From the NCBI RefSeq assembly GCF_014205835.1, contig NZ_JACHCQ010000029.1, positions 31,468 through 95,467 of the forward strand: a DNA stretch of 64,000 bases. Direction: 5' to 3'. The notes below the pieces were generated by a model. It saw only the letters and a list, made by a program, of their open reading frames with translations. It was not told the origin of the DNA and searched no databases. Shown here in pieces: positions 1-8,234 of the stretch; positions within the stretch are counted from its first letter, which is position 1; the number at the start of each line of letters is the position of its first letter. The translations under genes and the position numbers were made by a program. Origin of the DNA: Pedobacter sp. AK013 (GTDB lineage Bacteria; Bacteroidota; Bacteroidia; Sphingobacteriales; Sphingobacteriaceae).

Positions 1-1
1 C

Positions 2-2101
2 AAACGCCGAGAAGCGATTTTGAAATCGATGACTGAGCTTGGCAAGTTAACACCTGAACTGGAAAAAAAGATCAACGAGGCAGAAACCATTTCGCTTTTA
101 GAAGATATTTACCTGCCATTTAAACCTAAGCGTAAAACACGTGCGTCAGTTGCAAAAGAAAAAGGATTAGAACCTTTGGCCTTGCAGATATTTGAGCAGA
201 ATGCTTTTGATTTAGATGCATCAGCAGAGAAATTTATCGATGCAGAGAAAGGTGTAAATTCGCTTGATGAGGCTTTAGCTGGCGCAAGGGATATTATTGC
301 CGAAATGATTTCTGAAAATGCCGAAGCCCGCACAAAAATGCGTACTTATTTTCAGGAAAAAGCTGTCTTTAAATCAGAAGTGATCAAGGGAAAAGAAGAA
401 GAAGGTATTAAATATAAAGATTATTTCGAATGGACCGAGCCAGTTAAAACAGCTGCATCACACCGCGTTTTGGCCATGCGCCGTGGCGAGAAAGAACTGA
501 TTTTAAGATTAGATGCACTTCCGCCAACAGAAGATGCAATTGCTATTTTAGAGAACCAGTTTATTTTAGGCAATAATGCGGCTTCAAAACAAGTTCAACA
601 GGCTTTAGAAGATGGTTATAAACGCTTGTTAGAACCAGCAATGGAAACCGAACTTCGGGTTTTCACCAAGCAAAAAGCAGATGAAGAAGCCATTCGGGTT
701 TTTGCCGAAAATGCACGTCAATTGTTATTGGCAGCACCAATGGGACAAAAAAATGTATTGGCCATCGATCCAGGGTTCCGTACTGGCTGTAAAGTGGTTT
801 GTTTAGATAAACAGGGTCAGTTACTAGAAAATACAGCTATTTATCCGCATACCGGGCAGGGGAATGTGAAAAATGCCGAATTTACGATCCAACAACTTTG
901 CGAAAAACACAATGTTGAAGCTATAGCCATTGGTAATGGTACTGCAGGTAGGGAAACCGAAGCGTTTGTTCGAGCGTTGAATTTACCGCACATCACCATA
1001 GTAATGGTTAACGAAAGTGGCGCTTCGATTTATTCGGCATCAGAAGTAGCCAGAGAGGAATTCCCTACACAGGATATTACCGTGCGCGGGGCCGTTTCAA
1101 TCGGTCGCCGTTTAATGGATCCATTGGCCGAACTGGTAAAAATTGACCCAAAATCTATTGGTGTTGGTCAATATCAGCACGATGTCGATCAAAATAAATT
1201 ACAGGCAAGTTTAGATGATACCGTAATCAGTGCAGTTAACGCTGTAGGTGTAGAATTAAATACCGCCTCAAAACAGATCTTAGCCTACGTTTCTGGCTTA
1301 GGGCCAACTTTAGCACAGAATATTGTTGATTACAGAAATACCCATGGCGCATTTAAAAACCGTGAAAGCTTGAAAAAAGTACCTCGTTTGGGCGACAAAG
1401 CTTACGAACAGGCAGCGGGTTTCCTGCGTATCCGCAATGCAGAAAATGTTTTGGATACCAGTGGCGTTCACCCTGAGCGTTATCCTGTAGTAGATAAAAT
1501 GGCGAAAGACCTAGGTACTACCGTTTCTGCTTTAATGAAAGATACGCAATTGCAAAAGCAGATCAAACCACAACAATATGTAACGGATGAAATCGGCTTA
1601 CCTACACTAACCGACATTTTAAAAGAGCTGGCAAAACCTGGGCGCGATCCGCGTGAACAGTTTGAAGCCTTTAGTTTTACCGATGGTGTGAATGAGATTT
1701 CAGATTTAAGAGTGGGGATGAAACTTCCTGGAATTGTAACAAACATTACCAATTTTGGTGCCTTTGTTGATATCGGTGTACACCAAGATGGCCTAGTCCA
1801 CACCAGTCAGCTGGCTAACCGTTTTGTAGCTAATCCAAATGACGTAGTAAAAGTGCATCAAAAAGTCGAAGTTACAGTTATGGAGGTTGACGCAGCCCGT
1901 AAAAGAATTTCACTATCGATGAAGACGGAAGTTAGTCCGAAGTCGGAAGTCCGCAGTAGTCGGGAGTCCAGGGAGCAGAAACCTAAGCAGGACTTCAAAT
2001 CGAACAATAATAAACAAAACTTCAAGCCACGTAATGAGCCAAAAGATGCTGATGGTGATCTACAAGAAAAATTGGCAAAACTGAAAGGCATGTTTAAATA
2101 A
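2..2101 (+). CDS. tex: Tex-family RNA-binding transcriptional accessory protein (5' truncated by window edge)
   Basis: This is the C-terminal ~700 residues of a Tex/YhgF-type protein, a cytoplasmic nucleic-acid-binding factor tied to transcription. The frame is open to the window edge (KRREAIL precedes the first TTG at 20), so the real start lies upstream and roughly 60-90 residues are missing. Counting from the TTG, a YqgF/RNase H-like domain begins near residue 245 (VLAIDPGFRTGCK), helix-hairpin-helix repeats follow near 415-475 (GLGPTLAQNIVDYR), and an S1 RNA-binding domain lies near 565-635 (GIVTNITNFGAFVDIGVHQD). A lysine- and asparagine-rich tail ends in LAKLKGMFK. Domain order matches the family. 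Its biochemical role remains loosely defined even in model species. Confidence 0.93.
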   Translation, partial: KRREAILKSMTELGKLTPELEKKINEAETISLLEDIYLPFKPKRKTRASVAKEKGLEPLALQIFEQNAFDLDASAEKFIDAEKGVNSLDEALAGARDIIAEMISENAEARTKMRTYFQEKAVFKSEVIKGKEEEGIKYKDYFEWTEPVKTAASHRVLAMRRGEKELILRLDALPPTEDAIAILENQFILGNNAASKQVQQALEDGYKRLLEPAMETELRVFTKQKADEEAIRVFAENARQLLLAAPMGQKNVLAIDPGFRTGCKVVCLDKQGQLLENTAIYPHTGQGNVKNAEFTIQQLCEKHNVEAIAIGNGTAGRETEAFVRALNLPHITIVMVNESGASIYSASEVAREEFPTQDITVRGAVSIGRRLMDPLAELVKIDPKSIGVGQYQHDVDQNKLQASLDDTVISAVNAVGVELNTASKQILAYVSGLGPTLAQNIVDYRNTHGAFKNRESLKKVPRLGDKAYEQAAGFLRIRNAENVLDTSGVHPERYPVVDKMAKDLGTTVSALMKDTQLQKQIKPQQYVTDEIGLPTLTDILKELAKPGRDPREQFEAFSFTDGVNEISDLRVGMKLPGIVTNITNFGAFVDIGVHQDGLVHTSQLANRFVANPNDVVKVHQKVEVTVMEVDAARKRISLSMKTEVSPKSEVRSSRESREQKPKQDFKSNNNKQNFKPRNEPKDADGDLQEKLAKLKGMFK

Positions 2102-2116
2102 TATCCTTTAAAGGGG

Positions 2117-2150
2117 ACCGTCATTTCCTGGAGCGCAGTGAAATGACGGT
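2117..2150. repeat. Inverted repeat (REP-like hairpin) after tex
   Basis: Perfect 11-bp arms (ACCGTCATTTC at 2117-2127, GAAATGACGGT at 2140-2150) enclose a 12-nt loop. The same arm sequence recurs at 61051-61110, which suggests an interspersed intergenic repeat family rather than a gene-specific site. It may act as a transcript end for tex, although no strong T-tract follows. Confidence 0.6.
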
Positions 2151-2274
2151 ATATCTATTCTCCAGTGTTTTCTTCAGTAAGCTTCGATATCATCTTTTTG
2201 CATGATATGAAAATCATTGGCGACATGAATAAATTATATACATTAGCATTTTGTAGATTTTCCAGAAAGAAAAG

Positions 2275-2937
2275 ATGGAGTTTTTCGATGCCCACAGTAT
2301 ATTTTTCACGGTTCTTGGCTATAAAATGAGCTATTTGGAATTCTTTGCTGTAATTACCGGAATTATTTCCGTTATACTTTCAGCAAAAGCTAGTGTGTGG
2401 AGCTGGCCCATGGGCATTATTAATGTATTTTTATCCTCTTTTTTATATTATCAAAGTCAACTTTACCCGGATATGTTTTTAATGGTTTTCTTTTTTGTAA
2501 CCAACATGATGGGCTGGTGGCGATGGACAAATCCAAAACCGGGGGAAGAAGATAAAAATAAGGAGCTTAAAATCAGTTTTATGCCATTAAGACAATTCCT
2601 AGTCTTAATGGCCATTGGCATTATTGGCACATTATTAATAGGTACTTTAGCCAGTCAGCTTCACAATTGGCTACCACTGTTATTTAATTTACCTAGCGCT
2701 TACCCCTTTATTGATTCATTTATCTTTGTAATGAGTGTGATTACCACTTTTCTAATGATCCAGAAAAGAGTGGAGTGCTGGATTATCTGGTTGATTATCG
2801 ATGTTGTAGCCACTTACCTTTATTTTCTAAAAGGAATTAAATTTATGGGCGTCGAATATTTCATTTTTACCGTTATTGCTGGTTTTGCATTGTGGAACTG
2901 GATTAAAGAATATAGGAGCTACACTAAAACTGTGTAA
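2275..2937 (+). CDS. PnuC-family nicotinamide riboside (or related vitamin) transporter
   Basis: A 220-residue polytopic inner-membrane protein with about seven hydrophobic segments. It has the PnuC-family features: an early W-x-x-G element (WSWPMGIINVFLSS), a tyrosine-rich helix with YYQSQLYPDM, the GWWRW motif near residue 80, and a late WIIWLIIDVVATYLYF helix. Family members move nicotinamide riboside, or in some Bacteroidota thiamine, by facilitated diffusion. The substrate cannot be told from sequence alone. I saw no recognisable TPP riboswitch in the 170 nt upstream and no kinase gene beside it. It stands alone between tex and the ribosomal protein operon. Confidence 0.85.
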   Translation: MEFFDAHSIFFTVLGYKMSYLEFFAVITGIISVILSAKASVWSWPMGIINVFLSSFLYYQSQLYPDMFLMVFFFVTNMMGWWRWTNPKPGEEDKNKELKISFMPLRQFLVLMAIGIIGTLLIGTLASQLHNWLPLLFNLPSAYPFIDSFIFVMSVITTFLMIQKRVECWIIWLIIDVVATYLYFLKGIKFMGVEYFIFTVIAGFALWNWIKEYRSYTKTV

Positions 2938-3022
2938 GCGAATTAAAAACCTATATTTTATATGCTGAAATAAATTCAGCACGACGATCGCAAGGTAAAA
3001 TCCATTTTTTTTCAATCAACTA

Positions 3023-3053
3023 TTTGATAATAAAAGTTTTCTATCTATCTTTG
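3023..3053 (+). promoter_or_regulatory. Bacteroidota-type promoter for rplM-rpsI-rpsB
   Basis: TTTG at 3023-3026, a 19-nt spacer, then TATCTTTG at 3046-3053 match the Bacteroidota -33/-7 consensus at both boxes. Transcription would start around 3058-3062. That leaves a leader of about 50 nt before the GTG of rplM, containing a small CCC..GGG hairpin (3058-3072). Confidence 0.75.
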
Positions 3054-3107
3054 CAGTCCCAAATTTAATGGGAATAATAAATTGTTTAATAAATTAAATA
3101 CAAGCAA

Positions 3108-3551
3108 GTGAATACGTTAAGTTACAAAACTGTCTCGGCCAATGCGAAAACTGTTAACAAACAGTGGATTGTTGTTGATGCGCAAGGCGAGATTTTGGGG
3201 CGCTTGTCATCGAAGATCGCTATGATCATCCGTGGTAAAAACAAGCCTGAGTACACCCCACACGTAGACTGCGGTGATAATGTTATCGTTATCAATGCAG
3301 ACAAGGTTAAATTGACAGGAAACAAATTCAGCGAAAAGCAATATGTTTCTTATACTGGTTATCCAGGTGGTCAACGTTTTATTTCTCCTAAGGAGTTAAT
3401 GGCGAAACACCCTCAACGTGTAATCGAGAAAGCGGTACGTGGTATGTTACCGAAAACTAAATTGGGTAAAAAACTTTACACCAATCTTTTTGTGTATGCT
3501 GGTGAAACTCATCCTCATGCAGCTCAATCTCCAAAAACCATTAAACTTTAA
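3108..3551 (+). CDS. rplM: 50S ribosomal protein L13
   Basis: A 147-residue uL13, a 50S subunit protein. The family signature is clear: VVDAQGEILGRLSSKIA near the N-terminus, RGKNKPEYTPHVDCGD, the GYPGGQRFISPKE loop and the RGMLPKTKLGK motif. Length fits the usual 140-150 residues. The start is a GTG; the consensus promoter lies about 55 nt upstream and no in-frame ATG fits better. It is first in rplM-rpsI-rpsB, with rpsI starting 3 nt after its stop, so the two are surely cotranscribed. L13 often feeds back on its own operon through a leader, but this was not shown here. Confidence 0.97.
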   Translation: MNTLSYKTVSANAKTVNKQWIVVDAQGEILGRLSSKIAMIIRGKNKPEYTPHVDCGDNVIVINADKVKLTGNKFSEKQYVSYTGYPGGQRFISPKELMAKHPQRVIEKAVRGMLPKTKLGKKLYTNLFVYAGETHPHAAQSPKTIKL

Positions 3552-3554
3552 GAA

Positions 3555-3941
3555 ATGTCAGTTACTAACACTTCAGGAAGAAGAAAAACAGCTGTTGCAC
3601 GTATCTACTTAAAAGATGGTGCTGGCGCAATTACCGTTAACGGTAAAGATCACAAAGTATATTTCCCAACTTTACCTTTGCAATATATCGTAAACCAAAG
3701 TTTAGAAGTTTCTGAACTTGTAGGTCGTTATGATATCACTGTAAATGTACAAGGTGGTGGAGTAAAAGGACAAGCAGAAGCTGTTCGTTTAGCTATTGCT
3801 AAAGCGATTGTTGAACTAGATGCGGAGAAAAAACCTGCATTACGTGCTAAAGGCCTAATGACGCGTGATATGCGTATGGTTGAGCGTAAGAAACCAGGAC
3901 GTGCTAAAGCTCGTAAGAAATTCCAATTCAGTAAACGTTAA
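3555..3941 (+). CDS. rpsI: 30S ribosomal protein S9
   Basis: A 128-residue uS9. The N-terminus TSGRRKTAVARIYLKDG and the C-terminal basic tail GRAKARKKFQFSKR are diagnostic; the terminal SKR reaches the P-site tRNA in the ribosome. VQGGGVKGQAEAVRLAIAKA is the conserved central helix. It begins 3 nt after the rplM stop and ends 18 nt before rpsB, so it is the middle gene of the operon. Length matches the family with no insertion. Confidence 0.98.
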   Translation: MSVTNTSGRRKTAVARIYLKDGAGAITVNGKDHKVYFPTLPLQYIVNQSLEVSELVGRYDITVNVQGGGVKGQAEAVRLAIAKAIVELDAEKKPALRAKGLMTRDMRMVERKKPGRAKARKKFQFSKR

Positions 3942-3945
3942 TCAC

Positions 3946-3951
3946 AGGAGG
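3946..3951 (+). promoter_or_regulatory. Strong Shine-Dalgarno sequence of rpsB
   Basis: AGGAGG lies 8 nt before the rpsB ATG. Most Bacteroidota genes lack such a site and none of the other ribosomal protein genes here has one, so it is notable and fixes the rpsB start at 3960. Confidence 0.7.
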
Positions 3952-3959
3952 CAAAGACA

Positions 3960-4793
3960 ATGGCAAGAACAACTTATCAAGACTTATTGGATGCAGGTGT
4001 ACACTTTGGTCACCTTACCCGTAAATGGAATCCAAAAATGGCTCCTTACATTTTCATGGAGCGTAATGGAATTCACATTATAGATTTAAATAAAACTTTA
4101 ACTAAAACTGAAGAAGCTGCGGCTGCGATTAAACAAATCGTAAAATCAGGACGTAAAGTATTATTTGTTTCAACAAAAAAACAAGCAAAAGGAATCGTAG
4201 CTGAGCAGGCTAAAAAAGTAAACATGCCTTTCGTAACCGAGCGTTGGTTAGGTGGTATGTTAACTAACTTTGCTACTGTTCGTAAGTCAATCAAAAAGAT
4301 GTCTAACATCGATAAAATGACTAAAGACGGTACTTATTCGATCTTATCTAAAAAAGAGCGTTTAATGATTCAACGTGAGCGTATTAAATTAGAATCACTT
4401 TTAGGTGGTATTGCTGATTTAAACCGTTTACCTGCAGCTTTATTCTTAATTGATGTTAAGAAAGAACACATTGCAGTTACTGAAGCGTTAAAATTAAACA
4501 TCCCTACTTTTGCGATGGTTGATACGAACTCAGATCCTTCTAACATCGATTTCCCTATCCCAGCGAATGATGATGCTACAAAATCAATCTCTTTAATTAC
4601 TGATGTAATTATTAAAGCTATTGAAGAAGGTTTAGATGAGCGTAAACGCGAAAAAGATGATGAGGCTGAAAAAGAAGCAGTAGCTGCTAAAGCTGCCGCT
4701 GATGCTCCAGAAGCAAAAGAGCCAAGACGTAAAAAAGCTGCTGAGGCAGAAGTTGAAGCGTCAGCATCAGAAGAAACTAAAACAGAAGAATAG
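3960..4793 (+). CDS. rpsB: 30S ribosomal protein S2
   Basis: A 277-residue uS2. The N-terminus DLLDAGVHFGHLTRKWNPKM, the central FVTERWLGGMLTNF and the motif PTFAMVDTNSDPSNIDFPIPANDDA are hallmark S2 segments. The protein is about 35 residues longer than the E. coli protein because of a charged, alanine- and glutamate-rich tail after residue ~225, common in Bacteroidota S2. It follows rpsI by 18 nt and is preceded by a full AGGAGG, unlike its neighbours. The rplM-rpsI-rpsB-tsf order is conserved in the phylum. Confidence 0.98.
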   Translation: MARTTYQDLLDAGVHFGHLTRKWNPKMAPYIFMERNGIHIIDLNKTLTKTEEAAAAIKQIVKSGRKVLFVSTKKQAKGIVAEQAKKVNMPFVTERWLGGMLTNFATVRKSIKKMSNIDKMTKDGTYSILSKKERLMIQRERIKLESLLGGIADLNRLPAALFLIDVKKEHIAVTEALKLNIPTFAMVDTNSDPSNIDFPIPANDDATKSISLITDVIIKAIEEGLDERKREKDDEAEKEAVAAKAAADAPEAKEPRRKKAAEAEVEASASEETKTEE

Positions 4794-4804
4794 TAATATT
4801 TTTT

Positions 4805-4884
4805 AATTGCAGGTTACTGGTTTCAGGTTTTAAGTTGGCTTAACATGAGTTTAACTTGGCGCTTGTAACTTGTAACCTGTAATT
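4805..4884. repeat. Intergenic inverted repeat between rpsB and tsf
   Basis: The outer arms AATTGCAGGTTAC (4805-4817) and GTAACCTGTAATT (4872-4884) pair over 13 bp with one G-U on the plus-strand RNA. The interior holds further partly complementary runs (AAGTTGGCTTAAC and GTTTAACTTGG). The style, short permuted words such as GTAACTTGTAACCTG, is typical of Sphingobacteriaceae intergenic repeats. Confidence 0.5.
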
Positions 4885-4922
4885 GTTATAACAAGATTGT
4901 AAAATTTAAAAAAGGAAATAAA

Positions 4923-5768
4923 ATGTCTACAGTACAAATTACTGCCGCAGATGTAAATAAACTACGCCAACAAACTGGTGCTGGTATGATGGATTGCAAA
5001 AAAGCATTATTAGAAGCTAATGGCGATTTCGAAGCTGCTGTTGATTTATTGCGTAAAAAAGGTCAAAAAGTATCAGCCGCTCGTTCTGGTAATGCTACTT
5101 CTGAAGGTCTTGTATCAATCGCTGTTTCAGCTGATGGCACAAATGGTAAATTAGTTGCTTTAGCTTGTGAAACTGAGCCAGTTTCTAAAGTTGAAGATTT
5201 CCGTAACCTTGCTCAGGCTGTTTTAGCTGCAGCGGTTGCCAACAATCCTACTACTACTGAAGAATTATCAGCAATTACTTTGGAAGATGGCCGTACAGTT
5301 GCCGAAACCATAACTGAACTAACCGGTAAAATCGGAGAGAAAATCGTTATTCAAGAGTACGCAAATATATCTGGCGAAAAAATCGTTTCTTATATCCACT
5401 CAAATGGCAAAATGGGCGTTTTAGTAGTATTTGAAGGTACTAATGGCGTAGATATTACTGAAGCTGGTAAAGATGTTGCTATGCAGATTGCTGCAATGAA
5501 CCCAGTTGCTGTTGATAAAGACGGTGTTGATCCTGCTACCATTGAACGTGAAATCGAGATTGCTAAAGACGTTATCCGTCAAGAAGGCAAACCAGAAGAA
5601 ATGGTGGAAAAAATCGCCGCTGGTAAATTGAACAAATTCTACAAAGACAGCACTTTATTAAACCAGGAGTTTGTTAAAGATAGTTCGGTAGATGTTCGTA
5701 AATTTTTAGATAACACAGCTAAAGGTTTAACCGTAACTGCTTTTAAACGCGTACAATTAGGTGCATAA
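4923..5768 (+). CDS. tsf: Translation elongation factor Ts
   Basis: A 281-residue EF-Ts, the guanine-nucleotide exchange factor that regenerates EF-Tu-GTP. The N-terminal UBA-like module carries VNKLRQQTGAGMMDCKKALLEANGD in family form, with the TGAGMMDCK signature. HSNGKMGVLVVF and MQIAAMNPVAV mark the two core dimerization-type subdomains. The length is typical. It follows rpsB by 129 nt that contain a repeat, and a strong terminator lies 18 nt after its stop, so it ends the operon. Confidence 0.98.
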   Translation: MSTVQITAADVNKLRQQTGAGMMDCKKALLEANGDFEAAVDLLRKKGQKVSAARSGNATSEGLVSIAVSADGTNGKLVALACETEPVSKVEDFRNLAQAVLAAAVANNPTTTEELSAITLEDGRTVAETITELTGKIGEKIVIQEYANISGEKIVSYIHSNGKMGVLVVFEGTNGVDITEAGKDVAMQIAAMNPVAVDKDGVDPATIEREIEIAKDVIRQEGKPEEMVEKIAAGKLNKFYKDSTLLNQEFVKDSSVDVRKFLDNTAKGLTVTAFKRVQLGA

Positions 5769-5786
5769 GCATTAAAAACATATGTA

Positions 5787-5816
5787 AAAAAAGCTCCAAG
5801 AAATTGGAGCTTTTTT
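5787..5816 (+). terminator. Rho-independent terminator after tsf
   Basis: AAGCTCCAA and TTGGAGCTT form a 9-bp stem with a GAAA loop, flanked by an A-run and a T-run that extend the pairing. The T-run suits the plus strand; the A-run would also let it serve the convergent phosphoesterase gene. Confidence 0.9.
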
Positions 5817-5841
5817 TATGCGCTATGCCTTTGTCATCTTA

Positions 5842-7047
5842 TTACTTCCTCAGAGCGGTATAAGCACCAACTTCTTTTCCTGAATCATCCAGCATACTCG
5901 CCACTAATTTATTTCTATCTGCTTTTATCTTGGTAATTGTTCTCGTTCCTGTCTTTGGTCCACCACCAATAATTAAAGGATAATGATTTAGTGCCTTATC
6001 AGGTTGGTGCACCATGTACTTATGGGTATGGCCACTTAAAACCAAATCTACTTTGCCCTGATTCAACAATGGTTCAAATAGCTCAGTACAATGTTTTGGC
6101 CCATGTGCATCGCCAGAAAAGCGAGGTGGAATATGCATCAATACTACTCTAAACGGCGCTTTTTTAAATTCCTTTGAATTTATTTCTGTTCTAAGCCACT
6201 CAGCTTGTTGAATTCTGTAATCGTCAAAATCTACGATACCTGCGTATACCGGATGCGCATCTTCTTTATCTTCACCAGTATCTAAAATTACAAAGCGAAC
6301 AGGGCCTAATGTAAAAGCAGCATGACCAACATGCATATAATATTGAGGAAATTCGCGTGCAAATTTACCTCGTGTTTCATGGTTACCCCTTACATAAATA
6401 AAAGGTGTGTGCTTTGCAAAATTATCTACACAGGGTTGGAGCATATGTTCGATAATCTGTTTCTCATCAGTTTGATAATCGAATATATCACCATTAAAGA
6501 AAACAAAATCTTGCTTTTTATCTGGAACAAGCCCTAACAATTGAGGGATTGATTCTGGACGATCATGTGTATCATTCAACATTAAAAATGAAACCTCTTC
6601 CTTAGTCACATCGGCATTCACAAATTCTTCAACAGCACTACTTACCGTTACACCGTATGTTAATTTGTACGGCTGAAAATCTTTGATTTCTTTAGAAACA
6701 ATTTTATAATAATATTTTGTTCCTGGTTTTAAATTTTTTAACGTTACTGCATTCAGCTTGCTATTGGCTTTCATTAAACCCAATTCAGCTTTTCCATAAG
6801 CTTTTTGATTTAGCAGGTCTGCCTGTTCGCCGTATTCTACCCAACCTGCAGCAGTTTTATTGGTTAACCAAAGAATGGTCATCGCGTTATTAAAGTTGGT
6901 TTGTAAATAAGGTCCAACTGCAATCTTAAATTCATCTTCATTAAGGGGTACGCTTGCAATGGTTGCAGATGGCGCTACTAAGGTAGCAGCGCTTAAAGTT
7001 AGACTGGCCTTTAAAAAACTTCTTCTATTTGACTGATTTTCATTCAT
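5842..7047 (-). CDS. Tat-exported metallophosphoesterase with fibronectin/PAP-like N-terminal domain
   Basis: A 401-residue protein beginning with a twin-arginine signal (NRRSFLKASLTLSAAT), so it is probably folded with its metals before export to the periplasm. Residues ~40-125 look like the N-terminal fibronectin-like domain of purple acid phosphatases (GPYLQTNFNNAMTILWLTN, LKPGTKYYYKI). The catalytic domain shows the metallophosphoesterase metal motifs in order: NDTHD, FFNGDIFD, VRGNHETRG, VLMHIPP and LSGHTHKY. The substrate is unknown; a phosphomonoester or phosphodiester is likely. It is divergent from nagA and convergent with tsf. Two TatA-type genes lie elsewhere in the window. Confidence 0.88.
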   Translation of the reverse strand: MNENQSNRRSFLKASLTLSAATLVAPSATIASVPLNEDEFKIAVGPYLQTNFNNAMTILWLTNKTAAGWVEYGEQADLLNQKAYGKAELGLMKANSKLNAVTLKNLKPGTKYYYKIVSKEIKDFQPYKLTYGVTVSSAVEEFVNADVTKEEVSFLMLNDTHDRPESIPQLLGLVPDKKQDFVFFNGDIFDYQTDEKQIIEHMLQPCVDNFAKHTPFIYVRGNHETRGKFAREFPQYYMHVGHAAFTLGPVRFVILDTGEDKEDAHPVYAGIVDFDDYRIQQAEWLRTEINSKEFKKAPFRVVLMHIPPRFSGDAHGPKHCTELFEPLLNQGKVDLVLSGHTHKYMVHQPDKALNHYPLIIGGGPKTGTRTITKIKADRNKLVASMLDDSGKEVGAYTALRK

Positions 7048-7120
7048 TTGGTTATTTTATCTTATTACCCAAATATATAGCCGCAATATTTAACTTTGGC
7101 CGTGTAAGATTAAATTTACT

Positions 7121-7130
7121 CAAACGTTTG
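7121..7130. promoter_or_regulatory. Palindrome CAAACGTTTG just before nagA, possible LacI-family operator
   Basis: A perfect 10-bp palindrome with a central CG ends 2 nt before the nagA ATG. Central-CG palindromes are typical of LacI-family operators, and a LacI-type regulator is encoded at 14106-15122. The link is inference. Confidence 0.35.
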
Positions 7131-7132
7131 AT

Positions 7133-8224
7133 ATGTCTAAAGTAATTTCCAATACCTCCTATTTTCAGGGCAACGATTTAAAAAAGAATCAGAATATCTC
7201 AATCGATGGTGCTATCATTTCGGATATTAACGAAAGCAGCAACAAAGAAAATGGCCACACAATTACTATACCCGGTTTTATAGACTTACAGATTTATGGA
7301 GCAGGCGGCCGATTATTTTCTGCCGTTCCAACTGTCGAATCATTAACTATAATGGAAGATGATCTACTTAAAAAAGGTACCACAGGCTTTTTGGCCTGTA
7401 TGGCAACAAACTCCCCCGAAGTTTTTGATGCATGTATAAAAGCAGCTAAAGAACATCGATCATCGGCAAAAAATTGTCTGGGGCTGCACTTAGAAGGCCC
7501 ATTTCTGAATCCAAAACGTTTGGGTGCCCATGTACCTGCATTTGTAAGGAAGGCCTCGCTCGACGAGATTAAGAAGTTAATTGATTTTGGAGATGGTATA
7601 ATTAAAATGATGACCATTGCCGCAGAACTCCAGGCTGATGAGATGATTGAATATTTACTAAATAATGGTGTAGTTGTTTCATTGGGGCATAGCAATGCCA
7701 CTTTTGATGAGGCCACTGCTGCTTATAATAAAGGCATTCAGACCACTACCCACCTATTTAATGCCATGAGCCCTATCCATCATCGCGAGCCTGGTATACC
7801 AACGGCGGTTTTTAATCATAACAAGGCTATGGCCAGTATTATTGCCGATGGGCAGCATGTAGATTTTGAAGTGATTAAATTTGCACAGAAAATATTAAAA
7901 GAGCGCTTGTTTCTTATCACCGATGCAGTTACGGCCTGTTCTACAGGGCCATACCAACATATTGAAAAAGAAAACAAGTTTGTTATGCCCGATGGTACAC
8001 TATCTGGTTCATCGCTTACGATGTTAGAAGCCGTTAAAAACTGTGTATTACATTGTGGCATTGCGCTAAATGACGCGATTAAAATGGGAACCCTATACCC
8101 CGCAAAATTAATTGGGATTGAAAACCTGACAGCGAGTATAGAAATTGGTCACCAGGCAAATTTATTGATCATTGATGATAACTTAAATTTAAAAGAGGTC
8201 GTATTTAAAGGCGAAACGATATAA
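7133..8224 (+). CDS. nagA: N-acetylglucosamine-6-phosphate deacetylase
   Basis: A 363-residue amidohydrolase-superfamily enzyme that converts GlcNAc-6-phosphate to glucosamine-6-phosphate and acetate in amino-sugar and cell-wall recycling. Metal and active-site landmarks are visible: GFIDLQIYGAGG near residue 50 (the Q-x-x form of the HxH site, as in single-metal NagA), GLHLEGPFLNPKRLGAH near 118, LGHSNA near 184, THLFNAMSPIHHREPG near 206, and the catalytic Asp in ITDAV near 262. It is compact compared with the ~380 residues of E. coli NagA. A 10-bp palindrome abuts its start codon. The cyclic-nucleotide phosphodiesterase gene starts 10 nt downstream, suggesting cotranscription. Confidence 0.92.
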   Translation: MSKVISNTSYFQGNDLKKNQNISIDGAIISDINESSNKENGHTITIPGFIDLQIYGAGGRLFSAVPTVESLTIMEDDLLKKGTTGFLACMATNSPEVFDACIKAAKEHRSSAKNCLGLHLEGPFLNPKRLGAHVPAFVRKASLDEIKKLIDFGDGIIKMMTIAAELQADEMIEYLLNNGVVVSLGHSNATFDEATAAYNKGIQTTTHLFNAMSPIHHREPGIPTAVFNHNKAMASIIADGQHVDFEVIKFAQKILKERLFLITDAVTACSTGPYQHIEKENKFVMPDGTLSGSSLTMLEAVKNCVLHCGIALNDAIKMGTLYPAKLIGIENLTASIEIGHQANLLIIDDNLNLKEVVFKGETI

Positions 8225-8234
8225 CACATTCAAC

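Noticed and set aside
2102..2274. A thiamine or NAD riboswitch upstream of the PnuC-type gene
   Set aside because: No TPP-box words or conserved riboswitch core could be found; only a REP-like hairpin is present.
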